Assembly: GCF_963082655.1 (NCBI RefSeq) | Contig: NC_081556.1 | Coordinates: forward strand, 152,303,501-152,367,500 | Source of the DNA: Stomoxys calcitrans | Taxonomy: Eukaryota; Arthropoda; Insecta; Diptera; Muscidae | Direction: 5' to 3' | DNA length: 64,000 nucleotides | Shown: in pieces, positions 45,619 to 55,639 of the stretch | Layout: every line of letters begins with the position of its first letter | Position numbering within the stretch: the stretch's first letter is position 1 | Position numbers and translations under genes: made by a program | Notes under the pieces: model-generated | Told to the model about the DNA's origin: nothing | Seen by the model: the letters and a program-made list of their open reading frames with translations, nothing else | The model's database searches: none

Positions 45619-47290
45619 AGGATCCGAACGAGCTATGCAGAAGGGCCGAAAGGGTCTTGCATATGGCATATGACTGAGCTAGACCCAGAGGTCTCAATGT
45701 TAACCCAGAGAAGACTGAAATATGCCTGTACACGAGGAAGACGAAGGTGGGCCAATTTTTACGCACCACGTTTCCTCAATAAGACGATTTCGATATCTGA
45801 CAAGGTCAAATACTTAGGAGTGATCTTGAACAGGAAACTGAATTGCAAGTGTCACATCCAGGAGCGTACTGAAAAGGCTCTCAGATGTTGGGCACTATGT
45901 AGACCGTAGGGCCGTAGGCTCGAAATGGGGCCAGAATTTGAGGATAGTCCACTGGCTCTACAGGATAGTGATTAGACCAATACTTATATACGCCTCGCTA
46001 GTTTGGTGGACTTCTATGGAGAAAAAGTGCAACATAAGGACCATACAACAGGTTCAGAGAACATGTTGTCTTGGCATAGGCGAAGCGATGAGGACCCACT
46101 AAGGCACTCAAGACTATTCTAAATATCCGATCCATTGACATACAGATGAAGTGTGAGGCAGCCACTACGTCTATGAGACTAAAGGTGTATGGATTGAGGA
46201 TGGGAGCAGCTCATACCATCGCGGTATTATCGAGGCGATGATAGGAAATCTGGAAGAAAGAAAAGAGGTTTCCGATCGGATACCTGAGATGTACCTTGAA
46301 GTCGAGTGCGAGGCACTGCTGCCAGCGGCACAGTCTTGGATTGATGGAACCCTAGTATTGCCATCTGGAAGATCATGTTACAAGGATGGATTAAAGCTAG
46401 AGGACAGAGTGGGCCTGAGGGTTTACATTGAGAACTCAGTAACTGCGATCTGTTTTAGACTGCCTAATCATAATACGTTGCTGCAGGCGGAGATGCGGGC
46501 GATCAAGGCATGCATTAAGTGGTGTGGTGCTAATGCGAGGACGTCGAGTGTGAACATCTTTACGGACAGTAAAATTGCCATAAGGACAATAAAAACCAGG
46601 ACGGTAAGGTCACGAACAGTCTTGCAGTGTAAGAAGGAGATTAACGCCTTCTCTGAGGATGGCAAAATCCGCATCGTTTGAGTGCCGGGACATAACTGAG
46701 TAAGGGGAAATGAAAGGGCAGACGATTTGTTGGTGAAGGCAAGAGGACTGCTGTCAATAAACTTGGTGAACCCGAAGCCTTTCGGATCGACGCAGACCGA
46801 GTTAAGAAGGCGGGCGACGAATGCGCATGCAACATTGTGGAACAGCGAAACGGTCGGTAGGACGGCAAAAATCCTATGGTGGGATCCAGATCGTGAAAAG
46901 ACGAGGCTATTACTGAAAGGAAGTAAGAAGGAGGTCAGTATAGCTATTGGTACCATAACGGGACACATAGGACTACGAGCTCACTTATGTAAAATCGGTG
47001 CGGCAAGTAAAATGAACTTTAATCAAATATACTGTTTTAACACTTATTTTCTAAAGCAGGCTAAAAGTAACAGCTGATAACTGACAGAAGAAAGAATGCA
47101 ATTTCAGAGTCACAAGTTGTGAAAAAATTTGTCAACGACGACTATATGAAAAATCCGCAATTACTTTTTGGGCAATCCAATAGCACGGAATTCCTAACTT
47201 CAAATTTTCTTTTTAGATGTTACTTTATAGTTTTTAGAGCGCACAACAAGCCGATTACTGGCTTAGGTGTATGTCCACAGTGGCATGGGG
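45619..47290 (+). pseudogene. LOA/I-like retroelement, RT end, RNase H and tail
   Basis: Continues the 44610 element. The RT thumb region reads RPRGLNVNPEKTEICLYTRK, ISISDKVKYLGVILNRKLNC and HIQERTEKALRCWALCR, with a frameshift at about 45905. The RNase H domain runs 46320-46750: the first Asp in YKDG (46380), Glu in LQAEMRAIKACIKWC (46480), and Asp in VNIFTDSKIAIRT (46555). The VPGHN...RGNERADDL box at 46680 is broken by two TGA stops. A 5'-truncated MITE (47008-47180) interrupts it just before the expected Cys motif, and the tail resumes at 47183. Compared with the 32-kb copy it is better preserved but also dead. Confidence 0.82.
47008..47180 (+). mobile_element. Mariner-type MITE copy 6, left end missing
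   Basis: Starts at AATGAACTTTAATCAAATAT and ends GGGCAATCCAA with TA after it. The missing left ~65 bp coincides with loss of retroelement sequence. Confidence 0.87.
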
Positions 47291-47389
47291 CGGATTAATA
47301 TCTGCACCCTCTTTTCAATCTAACCTAATGTCGAGAGTCATTAGGAAATCCTTAGTGCCGAATTTCGAAAGAATTGGGTTACAAATGAC

Positions 47390-47722
47390 CATTTTATTGC
47401 AGTATTACTGCAAATCAGACGAACATATATATGGGAGCTATATCCAAATCTGAACCGATTATCTCCAATTTCAATAAGCTTCGTTTCTAGGCCGTAAAAC
47501 ACGCCCATATTAAATTTGAAAAGGATCGGATAAAAATTGCGACCTGTAGTTTGTACACAAATTAACATGGACAGACGGACATAGCTGAATCGAATCAGAA
47601 AGCGATTCTGAGTCGTTCGGTATACTTATCAATGGGTCCAATCTCTCTTCCTTTGGGTGTTACAAACTAATTCACTAAGTTATAATACCCTGTACCACAG
47701 TAGTGGTGTAGGGTATAATAAG
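47390..47722 (+). mobile_element. Class E DINE-like element, 3' part
   Basis: One to two class E units (AATTGGGTTACAAATGACC, CGAACATATATATGGGAGCT, CCAAATCTGAACCGATTATC), then CATGGACAGACGGACATAGC, GAATCGAATCAGAAAGCG, TACTTATCAATGGGTCC and the hairpin ATACCCTGTACCACAGTAGT followed by GGTGTAGGGTAT. It ends about 310 bp before the start codon of the gene at 48031. Confidence 0.83.
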
Positions 47723-47845
47723 AGAAAAAAAAATATGTACTCCCACCTGCTACGATGATTGGTATGGGAAAAAGATTTCTTTCTGCTTTTGTTGATGTGT
47801 AGTGGATGTCAACAAAAATGTCGTTGGTTTATTATTTTTCTTCGA

Positions 47846-47965
47846 TTTGCCAAATTTTGGCAAATTGTATTTCGCAAAATATTTAATGCCTTCAACTTCT
47901 ATTGTTTTCCAATTTGGAAAGTTCCTAATCCATAAATTTTGGCAAACTATTGAAAGAATAAATAG
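47846..47965 (+). promoter_or_regulatory. Putative promoter of the 304-aa secreted-protein gene
   Basis: Contains the perfect palindrome TTTGCCAAATTTTGGCAAA (47846-47864), a second TTTTGGCAAAC (47937-47947) and a TATA-like AATAAATAG (47957-47965) 66 bp before the ATG. The TTTGGCAAA motif also precedes the paralogue at 59061. Start site not certain; TCAGC at 48001 and TTCATC at 47991 are weak initiator candidates. Confidence 0.4.
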
Positions 47966-48030
47966 TCCAACGAAAGAAAAAAGGCTTTAGTTCATCTTTG
48001 TCAGCTCAATGTAAATATTTCCTATAGAAA

Positions 48031-48945
48031 ATGCTGAAGATTTTAATTTGCTTTGTTTCACTGCTGGTGTGCCTACAATGTGGCCTTTGTGTGCCTACCA
48101 GAGCTGATGTAAGCAATTTCTTTGGCCGTCTATATCAAGATGCTGCTCAATTGAGATGGACACCGCAGTTTATACGACAAAGTGAGGATGAGCCCCAAGG
48201 TTGGGAGTTTAATTTTACCCCGTGGACCTCAAGAACTACCACAACTACCAGTACTACAACGCAGAGTCCCGCTGGTGAAAATCCTGGCTATCGAATTAGA
48301 AATGGAAGTTCGTGGGACCGATTACCTGATCTTGTAGCAGAGTTGCGGGAGTTATTGCAACAAACGAATCAAAAAACCCCACAAACCTCAACTGCTGTAA
48401 AAACACCAGTTGTTATGACTCCTTTTTATAGTCCCTATGGACAAAGTGCCCTACCCCTCAACAATCGTATGAGGGAACCATTGCCTAGTAATTCTGCTTA
48501 TTATGCGCCCCATTCTTATTATCAACAGCTATCACCAACCTTTGGATACTATCCCTCATCCTTATACTCACAAAGGGATGCCCTATTTACCGAAAAGTTA
48601 TTGAGGACACTAGCTGGCCAAGTCACAGCAACACCTACTCCTGCACCAATCACAACAACTCGAGCTCCGGAGACGTCTTTACACTGGCTACCATTATCAT
48701 TTATTAATCCTGTTGCACTGCCTTCGAACAGTATCCCCTCGACCCGTTGGCAGTGGGTATTGACCGGCCCTCCTGTAGTAGGCAACATAGCTACGGCTGT
48801 AGGTAATGACATTGTCCGATCTGTACTCAATGATGATAAAACGAATCTATCATCTGAAGAAGCTGAAGAATCTGAAGAATCTGATGAATCTGTCGAAGCT
48901 ATGGAATCGACAACTAACATTGACACTAAATCTAAAACCGAATAA
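48031..48945 (+). CDS. Secreted protein of an unrecognised family, paralogue 1
   Basis: 304 residues, ATG start in an AAA-ATG context, no intron visible. Residues 1-20 form a signal peptide ending in CLQCGLC before VPTRAD, so it is probably secreted. Then GRLYQDAAQLRWTPQF (32-47), a Thr-rich stretch (69-79), and a Leu-rich helix LPDLVAELRELLQQ (98-111). A VVMTPFYSPYGQSALPLNN block (127-145), YYQQLSPTFGYYP (163-175) and KLLRTLAGQ (189-197) follow. A second low-complexity linker and a Ser/Glu-rich acidic tail (274-292) end the protein. N-glycosylation sequons at N61, N91 and N272. No catalytic motif seen. Blocks 32-47, 98-145, 163-175 and 189-197 recur in the same order in the gene at 59061. 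The C-terminal 107 residues after GQ have no counterpart there. Thr/Pro/Ser richness would fit a structural, mucin-like or reproductive/salivary secreted protein, but this is inference. AATAAA at 48941 overlaps the stop; another lies at 48961. Confidence 0.85.
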   Translation: MLKILICFVSLLVCLQCGLCVPTRADVSNFFGRLYQDAAQLRWTPQFIRQSEDEPQGWEFNFTPWTSRTTTTTSTTTQSPAGENPGYRIRNGSSWDRLPDLVAELRELLQQTNQKTPQTSTAVKTPVVMTPFYSPYGQSALPLNNRMREPLPSNSAYYAPHSYYQQLSPTFGYYPSSLYSQRDALFTEKLLRTLAGQVTATPTPAPITTTRAPETSLHWLPLSFINPVALPSNSIPSTRWQWVLTGPPVVGNIATAVGNDIVRSVLNDDKTNLSSEEAEESEESDESVEAMESTTNIDTKSKTE

Positions 48946-48966
48946 ATGTGTGAAAACTTAAATAAA
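48941..48966 (+). terminator. Polyadenylation signals of the 304-aa gene
   Basis: AATAAA at 48941-48946 (overlapping the TAA stop) and at 48961-48966. The second is the more likely one, giving a very short 3' UTR. Confidence 0.6.
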
Positions 48967-49019
48967 AACCGAATAACAAAAACCAAAGCCTTTGTTCTTA
49001 AGGTTCATTTCCATAGAAT

Positions 49020-49290
49020 AGGGGGTATATTACTGTGTGAATGTGATTTGTCGTGTAACGCGTGAATCACGGGTTTCGTAAGTGTGATCCAATCCAATAA
49101 CGACATCCAAATCTAATCATGTGTCACCGAGATTGAGTTCATATTCTTCGTGCGTGAACGAGAAAATCACGACTCACGAGAAAATCACTACTTATGAGAC
49201 AGTCACGACGTTCGAGACACTGACGACGCACGAAGCACTCACGAAACATTCAGGATTTACGAGATACTCACGACGAATTCGGGCCCACTG
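49020..49290. repeat. Degenerate CACGA/GAGA short repeats
   Basis: Many imperfect copies of a roughly 12-17-base motif: GAGAAAATCACGACTCACGA, GAGACAGTCACGACGTTCGA, GAGACACTGACGACGCACGA, GAGATACTCACGACG. CG-rich against the AT-rich background. No coding frame. Function unknown. Confidence 0.65.
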
Positions 49291-49309
49291 ACACCATTGG
49301 AAAAGAAAA

Positions 49310-49814
49310 AAAAAGTAAAAATTTGCTTAGTATTGCTGGGCCAAATCTTGGCAAGTCACCACCATGGATTATGCAAAAGATTTGCACAGAGGAAATGTGT
49401 ATTTAACGCACCAAGTTTCGGAAAATCGGTCACAAATTGAACGTTCGGGGGCCGTAGATTCTAATAGGAGATCAGTTTGAATGGAGGCTATATCAGATTA
49501 TTAACCATTTGGAACGTGCTTGGCACAGGGAAATCGGACATCAGTTAGAGCTTCTAGGGGCTCAAGAAGTCAAATCGGGAGACCGGTTTAAATGGGATAT
49601 ATATCAGGTTATTGGCCGATTTGGATTGCACTTGGCACAGTTCATGGAAGTCATTATAAAACACCTCATGTAAAATTTCAATAAAATCGGACAGAAATTG
49701 CGGCTTCCAATGGTCCATTAAAGGAGTGTTTATTACCCGATTTCCCCGTTATTTGTTACATGGGGTTGTAATAGACCTCAAAATATTCGTGCCGAGTATG
49801 ATCAGGAACAGACC
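49310..49814 (+). mobile_element. Class F DINE-like element, plus strand, 3' end missing
   Basis: AGTAAAAATTTGCTTAGTAT, GGGCCAAATCTTGGCAAGTC, CACCACCATGGATTATGC, then about three units (TTGGCACAGGGAAATCGG, GAGCTTCTAGGGGCTCAAGA). Ends against an inverted class A element. Confidence 0.7.
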
Positions 49815-51231
49815 ATTTTTATACCCTCCACCATAAGATGGGGGGTATACTAATTTCGTCATTCTGTTTGTAACTACTCGAAATATTCGTCTGAGACCCT
49901 ATAAAGTATATATATTCTTGATCGTCGTGAAATTTTATGTCGATCTAGACATGTCCGTCCGTCTGTCCGTCCGTCCGTCCGTCCGTCCGTCCGTCCGTCT
50001 GTCTGTCGAAAGCACGCTAACTTCCGAAGGAGTAAAGCTAGCCGCTTGAAATTTTGCACAAATACTTCTTATTAGTGTAGGTCGGTTGGTATTGTAAATG
50101 GGCCATATCGGTCCATGTTTTGATATAGCTGCCATATAAACCGATCTTGGGTCTTGACTTCTTGAGCCTCTAGAGTGCGCAATTCTTATCCGATTGGGAT
50201 AAAATTTTGCACGACGTGTTTTGTTATGATATCCAACAACTGTGCCAAGTATGGCTCAAATCGATCCATAACCTGATATAGCTGCCATATAAACCGATCT
50301 TGGGTCTTGACTTCTTGAGCCTCTAGAGTGCGCAATTCTTATCCGATTGGGATGAAATTTTGCACGACGTATTTTGTTATGATATCCACCAACTGTGCCA
50401 AGTATGGTTCGAATCGGTCCATGTTTTGATATAGCTGCCATATAAACCGATCTTGGGTCTTGACTTCTTGAGCCTCTAGAGTGCGCAATTCTTATCCGAT
50501 TGGGATGAAATTTTGCACGACGTGTTTTGTTATGATATCCAACAACTGTGCCAAGTATGGCTCAAATCGATCCATAACCTGATATAGCTGCCATATAAAC
50601 CGATCTTGGGTCTTGACTTCTTGAGCCTCTAGAGTGCGCAATTCTTATCCGAATGGGATGAAATTTTGCACGACGTATTTTGTTATGATATCCAACAACT
50701 GTGCTAAGTATGGTTCAAATCGGTCCATAACCTGATATAGCTGCCATATAAACCGATCTTGGGTCTTGACTTCTTGAGCCTCTAGAGTGCGCAATTCTTA
50801 TCCGATTGGGATGAAATTTTGCACGACGTGTTTTGTTATGATATCCAACAACTGTACCAAGTATGGTTCAAATCGGTCCATAACCTGATATAGCTGCCAT
50901 ATAAACCGATCTTGGGTCCTGACTTCTTGGGCCTCTAGAGGGCGCAATTCTCATCCGACTAGGCTGAAATTTTGCACATAGTGTTTTAGTATCACTTCTT
51001 ATTCGCAATTCTTATTCGAATTGGCTGACATTTAACACAGGTCTCCAACATATAATTTAATTGTGGTCTGAACCGGATCATATCTTGATATTGCTCTAAT
51101 AGCAGAGAAAATCTTTTCTTATATCATTTTTTGCCTAAGAAGAGATGCCGGGAAAAGAACTGACAAATGCGCTCCATGGTGGAGGGTATATAAGATTCGG
51201 CCCGGCCGAACTTAGCACGCTTTTACTTGTT
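49815..51231 (-). mobile_element. Complete class A DINE-1-like element, minus strand
   Basis: Terminal hairpin ATACCCTCCACCATAAGATG at 49821, TATATATTCTTGATC core, and a GTCC microsatellite at 49950-50008. Units with boxes CTTCTTGAGC start at 50158, 50311, 50464, 50617, 50770 and 50923: every spacing is exactly 153. The conserved 5' block, palindrome TTCGGCCCGGCCGAA and TTTTACTTGTT at 51231 complete it. The units are almost identical, indicating recent array growth. Confidence 0.93.
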
Positions 51232-51232
51232 G

Positions 51233-51690
51233 GATATATAAACCATATAAACCGATCTGCTGATTCAGGGTTTTGGGTCTATTAGGGGCTGATTACTTCC
51301 CAATTTCGCTTAAGTTTGATAAAGAGCGTTGTATTAGGCTCCTCAACCTCCTTGGCGAATATGGTCCAGATCGGTCTAATTTGGATAAATCCACCATATT
51401 GATCGATCTCTTGATTGATTCCTTTAAACGCCTTCACACCCATGCGGAGTAGGATCCGATCTGGATCTGATTTAGAAAAGGCAGTCATAGGAAAGGATTT
51501 CCAAATGTTAGGTAACGAGCCCTTTGAAGGCGCATTTACTACACAATTTCTTTATTATTTGGTACAGTGATTAGAATAGACTCCTTAAATTTCGTGCCAA
51601 ATATGGTTTAGACTGGACAATAATGTTGTATGGCGGTACGAGGGCTGTTCAAAAAGTATCTGACATGACATAAAGATGGTAGTAGTATGA
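51233..51690 (-). repeat. Diverged class B/F units and a mariner-like end
   Basis: TATAAACCGATCTGCTGATT, GGTCCAGATCGGTCTAATTT and CATTTACTACACAATTTC show old DINE-type units. At 51637-51668 a TACGAGGGCTGTTCAAAAAG end resembles a mariner terminal repeat, but no partner end is seen. Confidence 0.5.
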
Positions 51691-52870
51691 AACAAGTAAA
51701 AGCGTGCAAAGTTCGGCCGGGCCGAATCTTATATACCACCATGGATCGCATTTGTCGAGTTCTTTTCCCGGCGTCTCTTCTTAGGCAAAAAAGGATTGCG
51801 CCCTTTGGGGGCTCAAGAAGAAAAATAGAGAGATTGATTTATATGGGAGCTGTATCGGGCTATAGACCGATTCAGACCATAATAAATACGTATGTTGATG
51901 GTCGTGGGAGGATCCGTCGCACAAAATTTCAGGCAAATCGGATAATAATTGCGACCTCCAGAGGCTCAAGAAGTCAAGATCCCAGATCGGTTTATATGGT
52001 AGCTATATCAGGTTATGAACCGATTTGAACCTTATTTGACACAGTTGTTGAAAAAAAATTTCTGCCAAATCGGATAGGAATTGCGCCCTCTAGAAGCTCA
52101 AGAAGTCAAGTCCCCAAATCTGTTTATATGACAGCTACATCAGGTTATGAACCGATTTGAACCATACTTGGCACAATTGTTAAATATCATAACAAAACAC
52201 GTCGTGCAAAATTTCAGTCCAATGCGAAAAGAATTGCGCCCTCTAGAGGCTTAAGAAGTCAAGACCCAAGATCGGTTTATATGACAGCTATATCAGGCTA
52301 TGAACCGATTTGAACCATACTCGGCACAGTTGTTGAATGTCGTAACCAAACACGCCGTGCAAAATTTCATTCCAATCGGATAAGAATTGCGCCCTCTAGA
52401 GGCTTAAGAAGTCAAGACCCAAAAGATCGGTTTATATGACAGCTATATCAGGCTATGAACCGATTTGAACCATACTCGGCACATTTGTTGAATATCATAA
52501 CAAAACACGTCGTGCAAAATTTCATTCCAATCGGATAAGAATTGCGCACTGTAGAGGCACAAGAAGTCAAGACCCAAGATCGGTTTATATGGCAGCTATA
52601 TCAAAACATGGACCGATATAGCCCATTTACAATACCAACCGACTTACACTAATAAGAAGTATTTGTGCAAAATTTCAAGAGGCTAGCTTTACTCCTTCGG
52701 AAGTTAGCGTGCTTTCGACAGACAGACGGACGGACGGACATGGCTAGATCGAAAATGTCGCGACGATTAAGAATATATATACTTTATAGGGTCTCAGACG
52801 AAAATTTCGAGTAGTTACAAACAGAATGACGAAATTAGTTTACCCCCCATCCTATGGTGGAGGGTATAAA
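51691..52870 (+). mobile_element. Complete class A DINE-1-like element, plus strand
   Basis: Start AACAAGTAAAAGCGTGC, palindrome intact, but the 5' block has a deletion of about 100 bp relative to the 35172 copy (TTAGGCAAAAAAGGATTGCG). About six units, a short microsatellite (GACAGACAGACGGACGGACG at 52718), and the hairpin ACCCCCCATCCTATGGTGG end follow. A class B element starts within 5 bp. Confidence 0.9.
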
Positions 52871-54171
52871 AAAAAACAAGTTAAAGCGTGCTAGGTCCGG
52901 CCGGGCCGAAATTTGGGTACCCACCACATGGGGTATAAATGTAAACCACCTTTGATCAAAATCCGCAGAAAAATGCATACCTTATGCCCCAGATATATGT
53001 TCTGATTTGGACCAAATACAAATAAGTACAAGTCATTGTTCAACTGTGTATAGCAAAATATTGATCTTTTTGTAGCTATATTCAAAAATAAACCGATCTG
53101 AACCATATACGATACGGATGTCGAAAGGGCTATCATAAGTCACTGCGTCAAATTTCAATGAAATGGGATAATAAATGCGCCTTTTATGGCCCCAAAACAT
53201 TAAATCGAGAGATCGGTCTATAAGGCAGCTATATCAAAATCTGTACCGATCTGAGCCACATTTAAGAAGAATGTCGGAGAGTTAATCACAACTCACTGTC
53301 CCAAATTTATGCGACATCGGATGATAAATGCGTCTTTTATGGGCTCAAAACCTTAAATCGAGAGATCGGTCTATAAGGCAGCTGTATCCAAATCTGGACC
53401 GATCTGAGCCACATTGAAGAAGAATGTCGAAGGGCCCAACATATCCCACTGTCCCAAATTTCGGCGACATCGGATGATAAATGCGCCTTTTATGGGCTTA
53501 AGAGAGATCGGTCTATATGGCAGCTTTATCCAAATTTGGACCGATCTGTGCCATATTGCAGAAGTATATCGAGGGGCTAAACTTAAGTCACTGTACTAAA
53601 TGTCGGCATCATTGGACAATTAATCCGCCTTTTATGGGTCCAAAACCTAAATCGAGAGATCGGACTATATGGCAGCTATGTTCAAATCTGGATCGATCTG
53701 GGCCAAATTGGAAAAAGGGCGAAGGGCCTAACACAACTCACTGTTCCAAATTTCGGCGACATCGGATAATAAATGCGCCTTTTATGGGACTAAAATCTTA
53801 AATCGAGAGATTGGTCTATATGGCAGCTATATCCAAATCTGGACAGATCTAGGCCAAATTGAAAAAGAATGTCGAAAGACCTAACACAACTCACTGTCCC
53901 AAATTTTAGCAAAATCTGATAATAAATATGGCTTTTATGGGCCTAAGACCCTAAATCGGCGGATCAGTCTATATGGGGGCTATATCAAGATATAGTCCGA
54001 TATAGCCCATCTTCGAACTTAACCTACTTATGGACAAAAATAATCTGTGCAAAGTTTCAGCTCAATATCTCTATATTTAAAGACTGTAGCGTGATTTCAA
54101 CAGACAGATGGATGGCCATGTATAGGTCGTCTTAGATTTTTACGCTGATCAAGAATATATATACTTTACTA

Positions 54172-54550
54172 GCCGAACCGGGCCCGCTCCGCTGCGCCTT
54201 CTTTAACTCTCTAATATCTTTTTAGTGTGGGTACTGAATCCGGATATCTAATTCATGCCATTGTAGCCTATGCCTCTGAACGCGTTCGAATCCTGGCGAG
54301 AACATCGGATAAAGCGGTGTCTATCCCCTCTTAATGTTGGCGTCATTTGCGAGGTAAATAGACATCAAATTCCTTCTTTATTCCCAACGGAAATAAGGTT
54401 CAGTTTAGGGGGTGCTTTAGGGCGTACCCCAAAACACTTGACACCAAAATTGTCTATCAAATTCGGGTACTTGGACCCAATGGTCTCCAATTCCTTTCAT
54501 TTGACACCCTTATTGGAGGGTCCGCCTCCACCCGATATCTAAAAATTATA
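54172..54550 (-). repeat. Insert of SINE and class G fragments
   Basis: ACTAGCCGAACCGGGCCCGC and TCCGCTGCGCC (possible element end), a SINE head piece (GCGTTCGAATCCTGGCGAGA, 54284-54303, in plus orientation). Then the minus-strand class G fragment (TTGGACCCAATGGTCTCCAA, CCTTTCATTTGACACCC, GGAGGGTCCGCCTCCACCCG). Confidence 0.65.
54272..54352 (+). mobile_element. SINE fragment
   Basis: TGAACGCGTTCGAATCCTGG, GGTGTCTATCCCCTCTTAAT, TTGGCGTCATTTGCGAGG; head part without the A-box. Confidence 0.65.
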
Positions 54551-54593
54551 TAACCTATGAATATACCCCCATACTTCGGTGGTGGGTATAAAA

Positions 54594-55232
54594 ATAAGTT
54601 AAAAGCGTGCTAAGTTCGGCCGGGCCGAATTTTGGGTACACCCCCACCCCCCCAAAAATTTACCCTTATTAACTGAGATTTTATTTGATATTCGGATAAA
54701 ACTTAGCACTGTTGTTGTAAGTTATACGATAGGATTTTGGGTCAAATGAGGTGAAAATCGAGGCTTCTAAGGGCTGAAGAAGTCAAATCCGGAGATCGTT
54801 CGACATAGGGGCTATATCTGTTTATAGACCGATTCTGATCATACTTTGTATGGATGTAAGAAGTCATAACACAAGTATTTTGTTCCAAATTTCTGCCAAA
54901 TCGGATACAAAAATGAGGCTTTTAAGGGCTCAAGAAGTCAAATCCGGGGATCGGTTTATATTGGGGCAATATCCAATATGGCGCATTTTCAATCCTCAAG
55001 GACCTACATCAATAAGAAGTATCTGTGCAAAGTTTCAAGCGGCTAGCTTTACGAGTTTGACCTCTATCGTGATTTCGACAGACGGACGAACGGACATGGC
55101 TATATAGACTCAGAATATCGAGACGGTCCAAAATATATATATACATTATGGAGTCTTAGACGAATATCTCGAGGTGTTACAAACGGAAGGACTAGATAAG
55201 TATACTCCCATCCTATGGTGGTGGGTATAGAA
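54594..55232 (+). mobile_element. Class F DINE-like element, both ends
   Basis: Start AAGTTAAAAGCGTGCTAAGT, palindrome TTCGGCCGGGCCGAA, a short C-run, and two or three units (GGCTTTTAAGGGCTCAAGAA). Then GACAGACGGACGAACGGACA, CTATATAGACTCAGAATATC, TCTCGAGGTGTTACAAACGG and the hairpin ACTCCCATCCTATGGTGGTG with GGTATA. Its end block differs from A, B and E. Confidence 0.82.
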
Positions 55233-55639
55233 ATAATGTTTCCGTGAAAGTGAGAATATTCTTAAACATATGAAAAGAATTGGTAAAAACCTGGCTCAAT
55301 GGCAAAGATCAATGCATCATAAACGGTGATTTTTTAGCCATTATATTTTTGGCAACACTGGTTTAAACAGCTCTCGCACGTTTCGTGCTTTGTTTCACTA
55401 TCAAACATCTTTAGTTTGGTCTACAATTTAACCATGAATCGTCTCACAAACGAACAACGCTTGCAAATTATTGAATTTTATTATAAAAACTCGTGCTCTG
55501 TTAAGAAAGTTAATCGCGCGCTTCTTCCATTTTATGGACGAAGCTCAGTTTTGTCTCAATGGGTTCGTAAATAAACAGAATTATCAATTTTGGAGTGAAG
55601 ATCAGACAGAAGCATTGCATGAGCTACCAATGCATTAAG

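Larger units (their letters stand above)
52875..54592 (+). mobile_element. Class B DINE-like element, interrupted near its 3' end
   Basis: Start AACAAGTTAAAGCGTGC with hairpin GGCCGGGCCGAA. Units have ATAAATGCGC boxes at 53171, 53324 and 53477 (spacing exactly 153), a shortened unit, then 53769 and 53922 (153). The end block (GACAGATGGATGGCCATG, CTTAGATTTTTACGC) breaks at about 54171. The terminal hairpin ATACCCCCATACTTCGGTGG with TGGGTATA is found again at 54553-54592. The 54172-54550 insert comes from other repeats. Confidence 0.85.

Noticed and set aside
46468..46968. 166-codon minus-strand frame
   Set aside because: Antisense of the RNase H region of the LOA-like element, whose motifs read on the plus strand.
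48549..48986. 145-codon minus-strand frame opposite gene 1
   Set aside because: Shadow of the plus-strand gene; Ser/Asp runs mirror its acidic tail.
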